From contig NZ_CP012590.1 of assembly GCF_001278845.1 (NCBI RefSeq), positions 1,302,001 to 1,366,000 on the forward strand: a stretch of 64,000 bases of DNA, given 5' to 3'. Below the pieces are notes generated by a model. That model was not told the origin of the DNA and did not search any database. It saw only the letters and a list, made by a program, of their open reading frames with translations. A program made the position numbers and the translations under genes. The stretch comes from Actinomyces sp. oral taxon 414. Lineage in GTDB: Bacteria; Actinomycetota; Actinomycetes; Actinomycetales; Actinomycetaceae. Shown here piece after piece: positions 45,938 to 54,300 of this stretch; the stretch's first letter is position 1, and each line of letters begins with the position of its first letter.

Positions 45938-47719
45938 TCAGCCGACGGCGTCGATAATGCGCCGGTGGCGCGCCGCGGCGCCCACGGGCCAGCTCAGGCG
46001 CTCCAGCACGGACTCGGCGTCCTCCTCCCCGCCGTCGACCTCGACGATCCGGGCGCCCGCGTCCAGCGCCCAGTCCGCCAGCAGGAGCGTCTCCTCCGCA
46101 CTGGCGGCCGCCCCCACCCGCGACGGCGGGGCGACGACCTCGGCGGTCGCCCGCAGCGCCCTCACGGCCGGGCGCGGGTCCGCCCCGGGCGGCGTGATCG
46201 CCGAGCCGGCCAGACGCCCCCAGCGCACGGCCACGAGCTCCCAGCCGCCGCCGGGTCGGCGTCGGGCTGCGATCAGGTGCGGGCAGGCGAGCAGCGGCCG
46301 GGCCTTCTCCGCCCGGCAGGCGGCCAGGAGCAGGGACCGCAGCCGCGCCGTCCACATCCCCGCCTCCTCGAAGCGCTCGGCGGCGGCGAGGGCGGAGATC
46401 CGCTCCAGCAGCGGAAGCGCCACGAGATCCACCCGCCCCGACAGGGCGAGCCGGATCGCCTCGGCGCCGGTAGGGGCGCCAGTGGCGTCGCCGTCGCCGG
46501 CGGAGGCCCTGGCGGCGGTGGCTGCGCCGGTGGAGATGCCGGCGCAGGCCCCGTCGTCGGAGGCCCCGGCGGCGTCAAGCCCCGCGGTCCGGGCGTCCGG
46601 GTCGTCCCAGGTGTGCAGCCCGAGCGCGGACTCCACCGCCCGCCGGGCCCGGGCGAGGGCGGCGCGCGAGGGGAAGGGGCCGACGGCGCCGTCGGCCTGC
46701 GACAAGGGCAGGACGGTCGTGGCCGCCAGGCGCGGCCGGGGGCCGCCCACCGGGCGCAGCCAGGGCCGGTTGCGCGGGGAGCGCGAACGGCGGTTGACCG
46801 GGGGGTCGAGCTCGTCGATCAGGCGCAGCTCGCGCACCCGCGCCTCGATCTCGGTGGGGGTGGGGATCGCCCGCACCTGCACGGTCGTGTCAAGCATATT
46901 CGCCACGCGCGAACGCCTCTCCGAGGCCGTGAAGTAGGAGCGGACCCGCCTGCGCAGGTCGGCGGCGCTGCCGACGTAGAGGACCTGACCAGCGGCGGAG
47001 AGGAACTGGTAGACGCCCGGGGAGGAGGGCAGGCCGTCGGCCAGGCGGCTCTTGGCCCGGCGCCGCGCGGGGACGGGGTCGGCGGCGGTGGCCAGGTCCT
47101 CCAGGTGCGTGACCCCCAGCGGCGCCAGGACCGCCAGGGCCGCGTGCAGGACGTCGACGGTGGCGCGGGCGTCGCCCAGGGCCCGGTGGGTGGGGCGGGT
47201 GGGGGAGCCCACGAGGGCGGCGAGCGTCCCCAGCTTGTGGTCGGGCACCTCCGCGCGGCTCCAGGCCCGCCGCGCCAGGCCCAGCGTGTCGAGGACCGTC
47301 GGCTCGTCCCAGCCCAGCCCCAGGGCCCGCGCGGCGCCGCGCAGGTGGCCGACGTCGAAGCGCGCGTTGTGGGCCACCAGCACGGTGGACTCCCCGTCCA
47401 GGCGGGCCCAGGCGAGAAAGGCGGCCAGGGCCTCGCCCACCGGCGGGGCGCCGGCGACCATGGCGTTGGTAATGCCCGTGAGGAGGGTGATCTGGGCGGG
47501 TATGGCCCGGCCCGGGTTCACCAGGGTCGACAATTCGGACTCGACGACGCCGCCGCGCACCCGCACCGCCCCGATCTCCGTAATGGCGTCGGCGCCGGGC
47601 GGCCCGCCGGTGGTCTCCAGGTCGACGACGACGAAGGCGACCCCACTCAGGGGCGTGCCCATCTGGGCGAAGGAGGCCTGCACCCCAGGTCCGGGCGGCG
47701 AAGGTGCAGGCGAGACCAC
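45938..47719 (-). CDS. DEDDh exonuclease fused to GIY-YIG (UvrC N-terminal-like) nuclease
   Basis: The 593-aa protein joins a DnaQ-like 3'-5' exonuclease (about 25-190; FVVVDLETTGGPPGADAITE, HNARFDVGHLRGAAR, HRALGDARATVDVLH) to a GIY-YIG domain (about 225-310; SSPGVYQFLSAAGQVLYVGS, ADLRRRVRSYFT). A C-terminal region like Cho/UvrC-related actinobacterial proteins follows. A DNA-repair role is expected. The GTG at 47719 is six bases after TAGCCT; an ATG at 47662 would remove a non-conserved leader. Confidence 0.9.
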   Translation of the reverse strand: MVSPAPSPPGPGVQASFAQMGTPLSGVAFVVVDLETTGGPPGADAITEIGAVRVRGGVVESELSTLVNPGRAIPAQITLLTGITNAMVAGAPPVGEALAAFLAWARLDGESTVLVAHNARFDVGHLRGAARALGLGWDEPTVLDTLGLARRAWSRAEVPDHKLGTLAALVGSPTRPTHRALGDARATVDVLHAALAVLAPLGVTHLEDLATAADPVPARRRAKSRLADGLPSSPGVYQFLSAAGQVLYVGSAADLRRRVRSYFTASERRSRVANMLDTTVQVRAIPTPTEIEARVRELRLIDELDPPVNRRSRSPRNRPWLRPVGGPRPRLAATTVLPLSQADGAVGPFPSRAALARARRAVESALGLHTWDDPDARTAGLDAAGASDDGACAGISTGAATAARASAGDGDATGAPTGAEAIRLALSGRVDLVALPLLERISALAAAERFEEAGMWTARLRSLLLAACRAEKARPLLACPHLIAARRRPGGGWELVAVRWGRLAGSAITPPGADPRPAVRALRATAEVVAPPSRVGAAASAEETLLLADWALDAGARIVEVDGGEEDAESVLERLSWPVGAAARHRRIIDAVG

Positions 47720-47725
47720 GTGGGA

Positions 47726-47731
47726 AGGCTA
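47726..47731 (-). promoter_or_regulatory. -10 hexamer TAGCCT of the exonuclease gene
   Basis: TAGCCT on the minus strand ends 6 nt before the GTG at 47719. Confidence 0.5.
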
Positions 47732-47829
47732 GACTCGACGGGGCGACGATTCCAGCGCCCTCCCCGCCGCCGCCCCTGGCCGGCGGGGCCGCCCCCGATC
47801 AAGAGCACACACAGAGCACAGGAGGTCCC

Positions 47830-48753
47830 GTGGGATACCGAGGTATCAAGGCGGCCGTCGGCCCCGCGATGGAGATGCTCTATCAGCCCTGGATCCGGGG
47901 CGAGGAGAACATCCCCGACTCGGGGGCGGCGATCCTCGCCTCGAACCACCTGGCCGTCATCGACTCCTTCTTCCTGCCGCTGCTCATCGACCGCGAGGTC
48001 GCCTTCATCGGCAAGTCCGACTACTTCACGGGCAAGGGCGTCAAGGGCTGGGCCGTCAAGCGCTTCATGACCGCCGTGGGCACGATCCCCGTGGACCGCT
48101 CGGGCGGCAAGGCCTCCCAGGCGGCCCTGCAGGCCGGCATCGACCGGCTGCGCGCCGGGGAGCTGTTCGGCATCTACCCCGAGGGCACGCGCAGCCCCGA
48201 CGGGCGCCTCTACCGGGGCAAGACGGGCGTGGCCCGCGTCGCCCTGGCCACCGGCGCGCCCGTGATCCCGGTGGCCATGATCGGCTCGAACCTGGCCCAG
48301 CCGATCGGCCAGGCCCTGCCCTCGACCCGCCACCGCGTGGGCATCGTCGTCGGCGCGCCCCTGGACTTCTCCCGCTACAAGGGCCTGGAGAACGACCGCT
48401 TCGTCCTGCGCTCGATCACCGACGAGATCATGTACTCCCTCATGGCCCTGTCCGGCCAGGAGTACGTCGACCTGTACGCCGCGGACGTGAAGAAGGCCGT
48501 GGACGCGGAGAAGAAGTCTGTCGACGAGGTCGTCGCGCAGATGCTCGCCGCCCAGGCCGCCAAGCGCCCGGCCGCCGCGCCCGTGGAGGCGCCCGGCGGA
48601 CGGCCCGCGCCCGACGTCGAGGTCCCGGTCCCGCCCGAGCCGGAGGAGGAGGCCGAGGCGCGGGATGACGGGGCGCAGGGGGCCGAGGCGGAGGATGCCG
48701 AGTCCGCCGACGGCGGCGCCCCCTCCGAGGAGATCGAAAAGGGCGTGGACTGA
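47830..48753 (+). CDS. plsC: 1-acyl-sn-glycerol-3-phosphate acyltransferase (PlsC-like)
   Basis: The 307-aa protein carries the acyltransferase motifs SNHLAVIDSFF (HX4D, His40-Asp45), GWAVKRFMTAVGTIPVDRSG, YPEGTRSPDGRLYRGKTGVA and APVIPVAMIG. It acylates lysophosphatidate in membrane lipid synthesis. Residues after ~225 form an Ala/Pro/Glu-rich acidic tail that is not part of the enzyme fold. The GTG at 47830 follows AGGAGG. It is divergent from the exonuclease gene. Confidence 0.92.
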   Translation: MGYRGIKAAVGPAMEMLYQPWIRGEENIPDSGAAILASNHLAVIDSFFLPLLIDREVAFIGKSDYFTGKGVKGWAVKRFMTAVGTIPVDRSGGKASQAALQAGIDRLRAGELFGIYPEGTRSPDGRLYRGKTGVARVALATGAPVIPVAMIGSNLAQPIGQALPSTRHRVGIVVGAPLDFSRYKGLENDRFVLRSITDEIMYSLMALSGQEYVDLYAADVKKAVDAEKKSVDEVVAQMLAAQAAKRPAAAPVEAPGGRPAPDVEVPVPPEPEEEAEARDDGAQGAEAEDAESADGGAPSEEIEKGVD

Positions 48754-48779
48754 GCCCCGGCGTCCAGCGGAGGACTCCG

Positions 48780-48908
48780 CGAGATCGCCGGGTAACCGCC
48801 GAGATCGTCACTTAACCCGCGAGATCGTCGGGTAACCTTCGAGAACGTACCTCTAGCAGACGATCTCGCGGGTTAAGTGACGATCTCGCGCACGAAGTGA
48901 CGTTCTCG
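48780..48908 (-). repeat. S-family array, copy 3
   Basis: The longest copy has three direct units, CGAGATCGCCGGGTAACCGC, CGAGATCGTCACTTAACCCG and CGAGATCGTCGGGTAACCTT. The centre CGAGAACGTACCTCTAGCAG follows (the complement of the copy 1 centre), then GACGATCTCG-type inverted units. It begins 27 bp after plsC and ends 103 bp before P copy 4. Confidence 0.8.
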
Positions 48909-49011
48909 CGGACCGAGCGGCGTTCCCACGTCCTGTTCGGCCGTCGGAGCGCCCCTCATGGTCGTCGTCCGACCCGTGGTCGCCCTCCCCGGGGCACGCG
49001 GCGGCGGCGTT

Positions 49012-49131
49012 TGTCCAAATCTGTTGCAAAGGCCCGGATCGAGTCGGAGCGCCGAAAGAGAATCGTTGATATTACGCGCTTTCATCCGCGGCCGATCCCG
49101 CCGCGGAGGCCCTTTGCAACAGATTCGGACA
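49012..49131 (+). repeat. P-family 120-nt palindromic element, copy 4
   Basis: The arm reads TGTCCAAATCTGTTGCAAAG where other copies have CCAC, and the opposite arm changes to match (CTTTGCAACAGATTCGGACA). Core AGAATCGTTGATATT at 49059-49073 is unchanged at positions 48-62. The right flank CCCAGGAGCCCCACC is conserved. Confidence 0.85.
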
Positions 49132-49236
49132 CAACCCCGCCACGGCCCGCCCCAGGAGCCCCACCCGCCCCACTACGACCGCGCCCCGCAGCGGTGAACC
49201 CGAACGAGTGGCGGCAATCGACGCTACGGTGGGCCC

Positions 49237-49278
49237 GTGAGCCCCGCCGCCCTGTGGCTGCTGGCCGGGCTGCTGTAA
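49237..49278 (+). other. 13-codon ORF with its own -10 hexamer
   Basis: GTG...TAA encodes MSPAALWLLAGLL. TACGGT at 49225-49230 lies exactly 6 nt before the GTG. It may be a short peptide or the leftover start of a truncated membrane-protein gene. Confidence 0.3.
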
Positions 49279-49303
49279 CCGGCGCGCCGCCGGGTGCGGC
49301 GGC

Positions 49304-49309
49304 TACAAT
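49304..49309 (+). promoter_or_regulatory. -10 hexamer TACAAT of the small ORF at 49317
   Basis: TACAAT ends 7 nt before the ATG at 49317; a leaderless start fits the pattern of other genes here. Confidence 0.45.
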
Positions 49310-49316
49310 TCCGGTC

Positions 49317-49493
49317 ATGCCGACCAATGATGACCCGGCGTCCCCGGAGAAGACTGAGGAGACGGCGGAAACGCTCGATATCCTCGGCGACCCCGCCCTG
49401 ATGGCCAGGATCCGCGCGGGCATGGACGATATCGCCGCCGGGTGCGTGGAGGTCCTCAGCAAGGACGAGCTGCTCCGATCCCTGAAAGGGTGA
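49317..49493 (+). CDS. Small antitoxin-like protein, 58 aa, no partner
   Basis: The product has an acidic start (MPTNDDPASPEKTEETAETL) and then ILGDPALMARIRAGMDDIAA and VEVLSKDELLRSLKG. The second half resembles the toxin-wrapping C-terminus of Phd/RelB-type antitoxins (xLxDPxxMxxxxxAxxDIAAGxV). It lacks a DNA-binding N-terminus, and no toxin gene follows: the next gene is convergent. It could be a truncated antitoxin or a small protein of another kind. Confidence 0.5.
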   Translation: MPTNDDPASPEKTEETAETLDILGDPALMARIRAGMDDIAAGCVEVLSKDELLRSLKG

Positions 49494-49514
49494 CGGCGGC
49501 CGGCGCCTCGGGGC

Positions 49515-50327
49515 TCAGGAGTCCCGGTGCGCGGCCAGCAGCCGGACCGAGGCCCGCGAGCCCGACTCCATGAGGGGCCCGGCGAGTTCAGCGCTGATCC
49601 GGGCCAGGACATCGTGCGGGTAGTCCGCGGGGAGGATCTGCGCGGGCAGGGCCGGCAGCGTGCCCCACACGTAGGTGGCGCTGCTGAGCATGTCGTGAGC
49701 GCTCACCACCCGGGCCAGGAGGGCGGGGCGCGAGTCGTCCGAGGCGTCCAGGTCGCGCCAGCGGTCCTTGACGTCCTCCAGGTGCGCGGCCAGGCGGCGG
49801 ATCTGCCGCGCCGCCTCGTCCAGCGGCCAGGCGCGCGCGGCGAGGTCCCGCGCGGCGGCGAGGTCGACGTCGAGGCGCCCCGCGGAGCATCCGGCGCACT
49901 CGGCCCAGCCGCCCGGCGGGCGCATGCCCAGCAGGACGCCGGGGCGGGGCGAGGCCCAGCCGTCGGCGAACGCGGCCGCACGCAGGGCGTCGCGCTCGGA
50001 GCGCCGGGTCTCGGGGATGTCGTAGATGACGATGTGGAAGCGGCCCTCCCAGTCGGGTCGACTTATGAATCTGTGCTCGATGGTTCGGTAGCGCCTCAGG
50101 AACGTGCCGTTCAGGGCGTAGGTGGTCTGCCTGCCGCGGCGGTGGGAAACGAGTCGGCCGTCGGCCACCGCGCGGGCGAGGTAGGAGCGCGCGCCCGAGG
50201 CGCTCATGTTCAGTGCGCCGAAGACCTCGACCAGGTAGGAGCCGGGCAGCTCCTCGACCTCGCACAGCCCGTACAGGAAGGCGAGGGTGCCGCGGCCGAC
50301 GGCGGAGGGGCGGGAAGCGTGTGCCAT
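49515..50327 (-). CDS. PaaX-family transcriptional regulator
   Basis: The 270-aa protein has an N-terminal winged helix (LPGSYLVEVFGALNMSASGA, RSYLARAVADGRLVSHRRGR), the central Cas2-like domain (FHIVIYDIPETRRSERDALR, FADGWASPRPGVLLGMRPPG) and the helical PaaX C-terminus. PaaX represses aromatic (phenylacetyl-CoA) catabolism in proteobacteria; no such genes are nearby, so the target is unknown. It may act on the divergent CPBP gene 161 bp away. Confidence 0.85.
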   Translation of the reverse strand: MAHASRPSAVGRGTLAFLYGLCEVEELPGSYLVEVFGALNMSASGARSYLARAVADGRLVSHRRGRQTTYALNGTFLRRYRTIEHRFISRPDWEGRFHIVIYDIPETRRSERDALRAAAFADGWASPRPGVLLGMRPPGGWAECAGCSAGRLDVDLAAARDLAARAWPLDEAARQIRRLAAHLEDVKDRWRDLDASDDSRPALLARVVSAHDMLSSATYVWGTLPALPAQILPADYPHDVLARISAELAGPLMESGSRASVRLLAAHRDS

Positions 50328-50488
50328 GCCCTCATCCTGCGCCCGTCGCGCCCGGATGAGGGGCGGATGCGGGGATTGGCGAACGTGGCGGGCGCGAGGA
50401 GCGGTGCGGCTCCGGTGGACACGCGGCGCGGCGCCGCACTACCGTTGAGTCTCATCATGATCACGAAACGTGAAGAAAGCGAGCACTG

Positions 50489-51226
50489 ATGATGCAGTGG
50501 AAGAAGATCGGCCGTCTCCCCGCCCCCGGCGGATCTCGCCCGCCCCTGAGCCGGGCCGAGGCCTGGCGCGAGGTGGGGCTCGCCGTCGCGGTGCTCTGGG
50601 CCGTGCTCGGCGGGGCCTGCTTCTTCGCGGGAGCCCAGTGGGTCTACGACTCGTGGGGCACGAGCCTGAACGCGGCCCTCATCATCGACGTCATCTTCCT
50701 GGCGGGCGTGCTCGTCGTCATCGGCTTCGTGTGGTGGCGCCAGCGCCTGCACGGCGAGGGCCTGCGCGAACTCGGATGGGGTCGCCCCACCCGCGGGGCG
50801 GCGGTGGCCGTCGCCGTCGTCTACGGGCTGGCGTGGGTGGCGATGAGCTACGCGCGCGGCGGGAATCCCCTCGCCTGGTCGTGGCAGCGCCCCATTATGA
50901 TGGGCGTCGGCGTGATCCTCGCCTTCGGGGAGGAGATCGCGGTCCGCGGCCTCATCCTGGACCGGCTCGAGCGCTGCGGCACGGGTCGCCTCGTCCAGAT
51001 CGTGACCACCGGGGCCGTCATGGGCGTCTACCACGGCGTCGTCGGCCACCACGTCTGGCCCTCGTACATGATCTCCAGCTTCGTCCTGTTCGGGCTGCTC
51101 TCGGCCCTCTACATGTACGGCAGGAGGAGCCTGACCCCGCCGCTCATCGCGCACGCCATGACCCACTTCCTGGGCGACCCGACCCTCATGCGGGGCATCC
51201 TCTACGGCGTCGCCCTCGCGGGGTGA
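50489..51226 (+). CDS. CPBP intramembrane metalloprotease
   Basis: The 245-aa protein has about six to seven hydrophobic segments and the CPBP motifs GVILAFGEEIAVRGLILDRL (EExxxR), GAVMGVYHGVVGHHVW and LIAHAMTHFLGDP. It is only distantly like the CPBP protein at 5163-5915. It lies between the divergent PaaX regulator and the giant STAND NTPase, 111 bp upstream of the latter on the same strand. A functional link with the NTPase is possible but not shown. Confidence 0.85.
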   Translation: MMQWKKIGRLPAPGGSRPPLSRAEAWREVGLAVAVLWAVLGGACFFAGAQWVYDSWGTSLNAALIIDVIFLAGVLVVIGFVWWRQRLHGEGLRELGWGRPTRGAAVAVAVVYGLAWVAMSYARGGNPLAWSWQRPIMMGVGVILAFGEEIAVRGLILDRLERCGTGRLVQIVTTGAVMGVYHGVVGHHVWPSYMISSFVLFGLLSALYMYGRRSLTPPLIAHAMTHFLGDPTLMRGILYGVALAG

Positions 51227-51337
51227 GGGGCGCTCCAGCGGACGACGGCGGGGCTCGCGCCCCGGCTCGGGGGCGAGCGCATGCTGCGATAGGGTGAAGG
51301 AGTTCCCGCCTCACGCGCCGCAGCCCGAGGAGCGCTC

Positions 51338-54300
51338 ATGAAGCCCAAGGATCCCGACACGTTCATCGATATCGGCGTGTCGATCACGAGGCTGCTTCTC
51401 ATCGCCTCCGGGCAGGGAATGGCGGCCAGTCTGATCGGCGAGGGCGCCGGGCTGCTCAAGGACCTCGGGAATCTCGGGAGCGGAGGGCGACGAGCGGTCT
51501 CCGCCGAGAAGATCGCCGACGAAGTGGCCGATCAACTGTTCCGGGAGCACCAGGGGATCTCCGAGGCCGATTGGCAGGTGGCGGCGACCAATGTCGCGCC
51601 GCTCATCGACCGGCTCTCGGAGAAGGACAGACTCGCCGCGGGCTATGACTGGACGGCGCTCTGCCCGGTGCTCCTCGAACTGGGTGGAGCGGAACGACGT
51701 CGCAAGCTGGCGGATGAGTCGGCCAGGCGGGCCTTCGACCGGGTTCTCGATGTGGCGTGCCAGCGCATTGCCGATTTGTTCACCGAGAAGGAGGCGCTGG
51801 CCTCTCTTCTTGAAAAGGTCGATGGGGTCCAATCCGGGGTTCAACAGTTGCTCAACCGTCCCGCGGGGGCCTCGAAGACGCGCGACATTGTCATTGAGCA
51901 CATCAAAGCGCTTCGCGATCTCGCCCCGGATCGTCTGGAAGACCGCGAATCGGAGATGACCGACCTCGAAGCGTTTGTGTGCAGCTCGGACGATGTCTGG
52001 TACGCCATGGAGGCGGACATGGTCAGCGGCAAGACCGCCGTCATGGCGTTCTTCGCGCTGAACCCGCCCAACGACGTGCACATGGTGTCCTTCTTCATCC
52101 GTCGCACTGGTGGCGATGAGAATGACAGAGGGACTTTCGCCTTCGTCATGGGCGCGCAGCTCGCGAAGATTCTTGGACACGAGCACACCGAACCCGTGCG
52201 TGATCCGGCTCAGCGCACCGAGTTCCGCCAGCTGCTCCGGCGAGCGGCGACGGCGTGCCGTTCCGCAACCGTTCCCCGGCCACTGGTCCTCCTCATTGAC
52301 GGAATCGACGAGGACTCCTACTTCGAGAATCCAGACGGGGCGGATGCCAAGTCGATCCTCTCATTGCTGCCGCGACGCCTTCCCGAGGGGGTGAAGATTA
52401 TCACCGCGTCGCGCCCCAACCCGCGTCTGCCGGAAGACGTCCTTTGTGATGCGGATAGGAGAATAGTCTCCCTGAAACCCTCTCCCATCGCTGAGAAGAG
52501 CATCAATAGAAAGGACATGAAGATCTTCTTCAAATCCGATGTCGCCGTGGATATTGGAGCGTTCCTGGCGGCTTGCGGTGGTGTCCTCACCGTGGAGGAC
52601 TTGCGTAGGCTTCTCACCATGCGTGGACATCAGAGAATTCTCACTTGGGATGTGAGAGAATATGTGGACCGATCGCCGGGACGTATACTGACGCCTGTCG
52701 ATGTCGGATTCGGCGGTCAGAAGGTCCTGGCCTATCGTCTGGGTCACGACGTCGTGACGCGCGCCGTCATTCGGGAGCTGGATCCGGACTCCTTCGGGGA
52801 GGGCGACGAACCGGAAGACGAACGTTGGTGGGCGCAGATTCGCGAGAAGGCGCTGGCTCCCTACCGCGCGATCATCCGGGACTGGGTGAAGAAGTGCGCC
52901 AGCGCCAGCGGGGGCTGGGGCAAGAGCACTCCCAGCTATGTGCTGAGTGGAGCCTGCTTTGACCTCATGCTTAACGATAAGAAAGATGACGGTTCTTCTG
53001 TTCGAATTGTTCTCGACCGGGGCAGGTACAATGAGATGCGGCGTCGCTCCGGACGGAAGTCGCCTGTTCTACGAATGATCGATCGAGAGTGTTTCAAGAC
53101 ATTGGGCGCGAACCGCGGAGAACTCTCTGAAAATACGATGACTCCTCTTCTTGGTGTCGCCGAGTCGAGGAAGTTGCTTGTGCAAGCGTCGACTTATGTT
53201 CCTGGTTTGCTCAAACTTTATGTTTTGTATTTCAATATCACTCCCGAGGTTGCACTGGACGTAATCATGGCTGTTGATGACCCGAAGGACAGGTTGGATG
53301 CACTTAGAGAAACGATGAAGGCAGCCATAGAGTGTAAACGTGGTTATATGTTCTTGACATTTTTTCTCGACGTGATTAAATCTTTGATGTTTTATCGAAG
53401 CATTCGCGATGATGTTCTGCATCTGTTAGTGGACGTCCTCGTGTTTATGGACGATGCAACGAGCAATTCTAAGGCTGACGGAAAAGAGGGTATCGATCTA
53501 GAAGGCTGGCTTAGCGAAGTTCTTGTTTCTGTTAAAATAGATAAGATTCTCTTGAAATCGCCGTCTTCGCTTGAGGATGTCGACGGTTTGGGCGAGGACG
53601 CTCATACGATCGCACCTTTTCTTCTTATTGCTGAAGATGTGGCCGAGCGGATCGAGGGGCCCCGGGAGCGTGTGTGGGCGCTGGCGAAGGCGGCGGGTGC
53701 GCTGGCCCGGGCGGGTGATCTTGAAAGGGCGCGTCGGGTCGCCGGGAACGCGGTGAACACCGCCGAACAGATCAAGGAATACTGGGAGCGTGTGCGGGCT
53801 CTGGCGGAGGCGGCGGGTGCGCTGGCCCGGGCGGGTGATCTTGAAAGGGCGCGGCGGGTCGCCGGGAACGCGGTGAGCACCGCCGAACAGATCAAGGAAC
53901 CCTGGTGGATCCAGGAGCGTGTGCGGGCTCTGGCGGAGGCGGTGGGTGCGCTGGCCCGGGCGGGCCTGACCGATGAGGCCCTCGCCGCGGCCGAGCGGAT
54001 CGAGGATCCCGAAAAGCGTGCGTGGGCGCTGGCGGAGACGGCGGGTGCGCTGGCCCGGGCGGGCGATCTTGAAAGGGCGCGTCGGGTCGCCGGGAACGCG
54101 GTGAACACCGCCGAACAGATCAAGGAATACTGGGAGCGTGTGCGGGCTCTGGCGGAGACGGCGGGTGCGCTGGCCCGGGCGGGTGATCTTGAAAGGGCGC
54201 GGCGGGTCGCCGGGAACGCGGTGAGCACCGCCGAACAGATCAAGGAACCCTGGTGGATCCAGGAGCGTGTGCGGGCTCTGGCGGAGGCGGTGGGTGCGCT

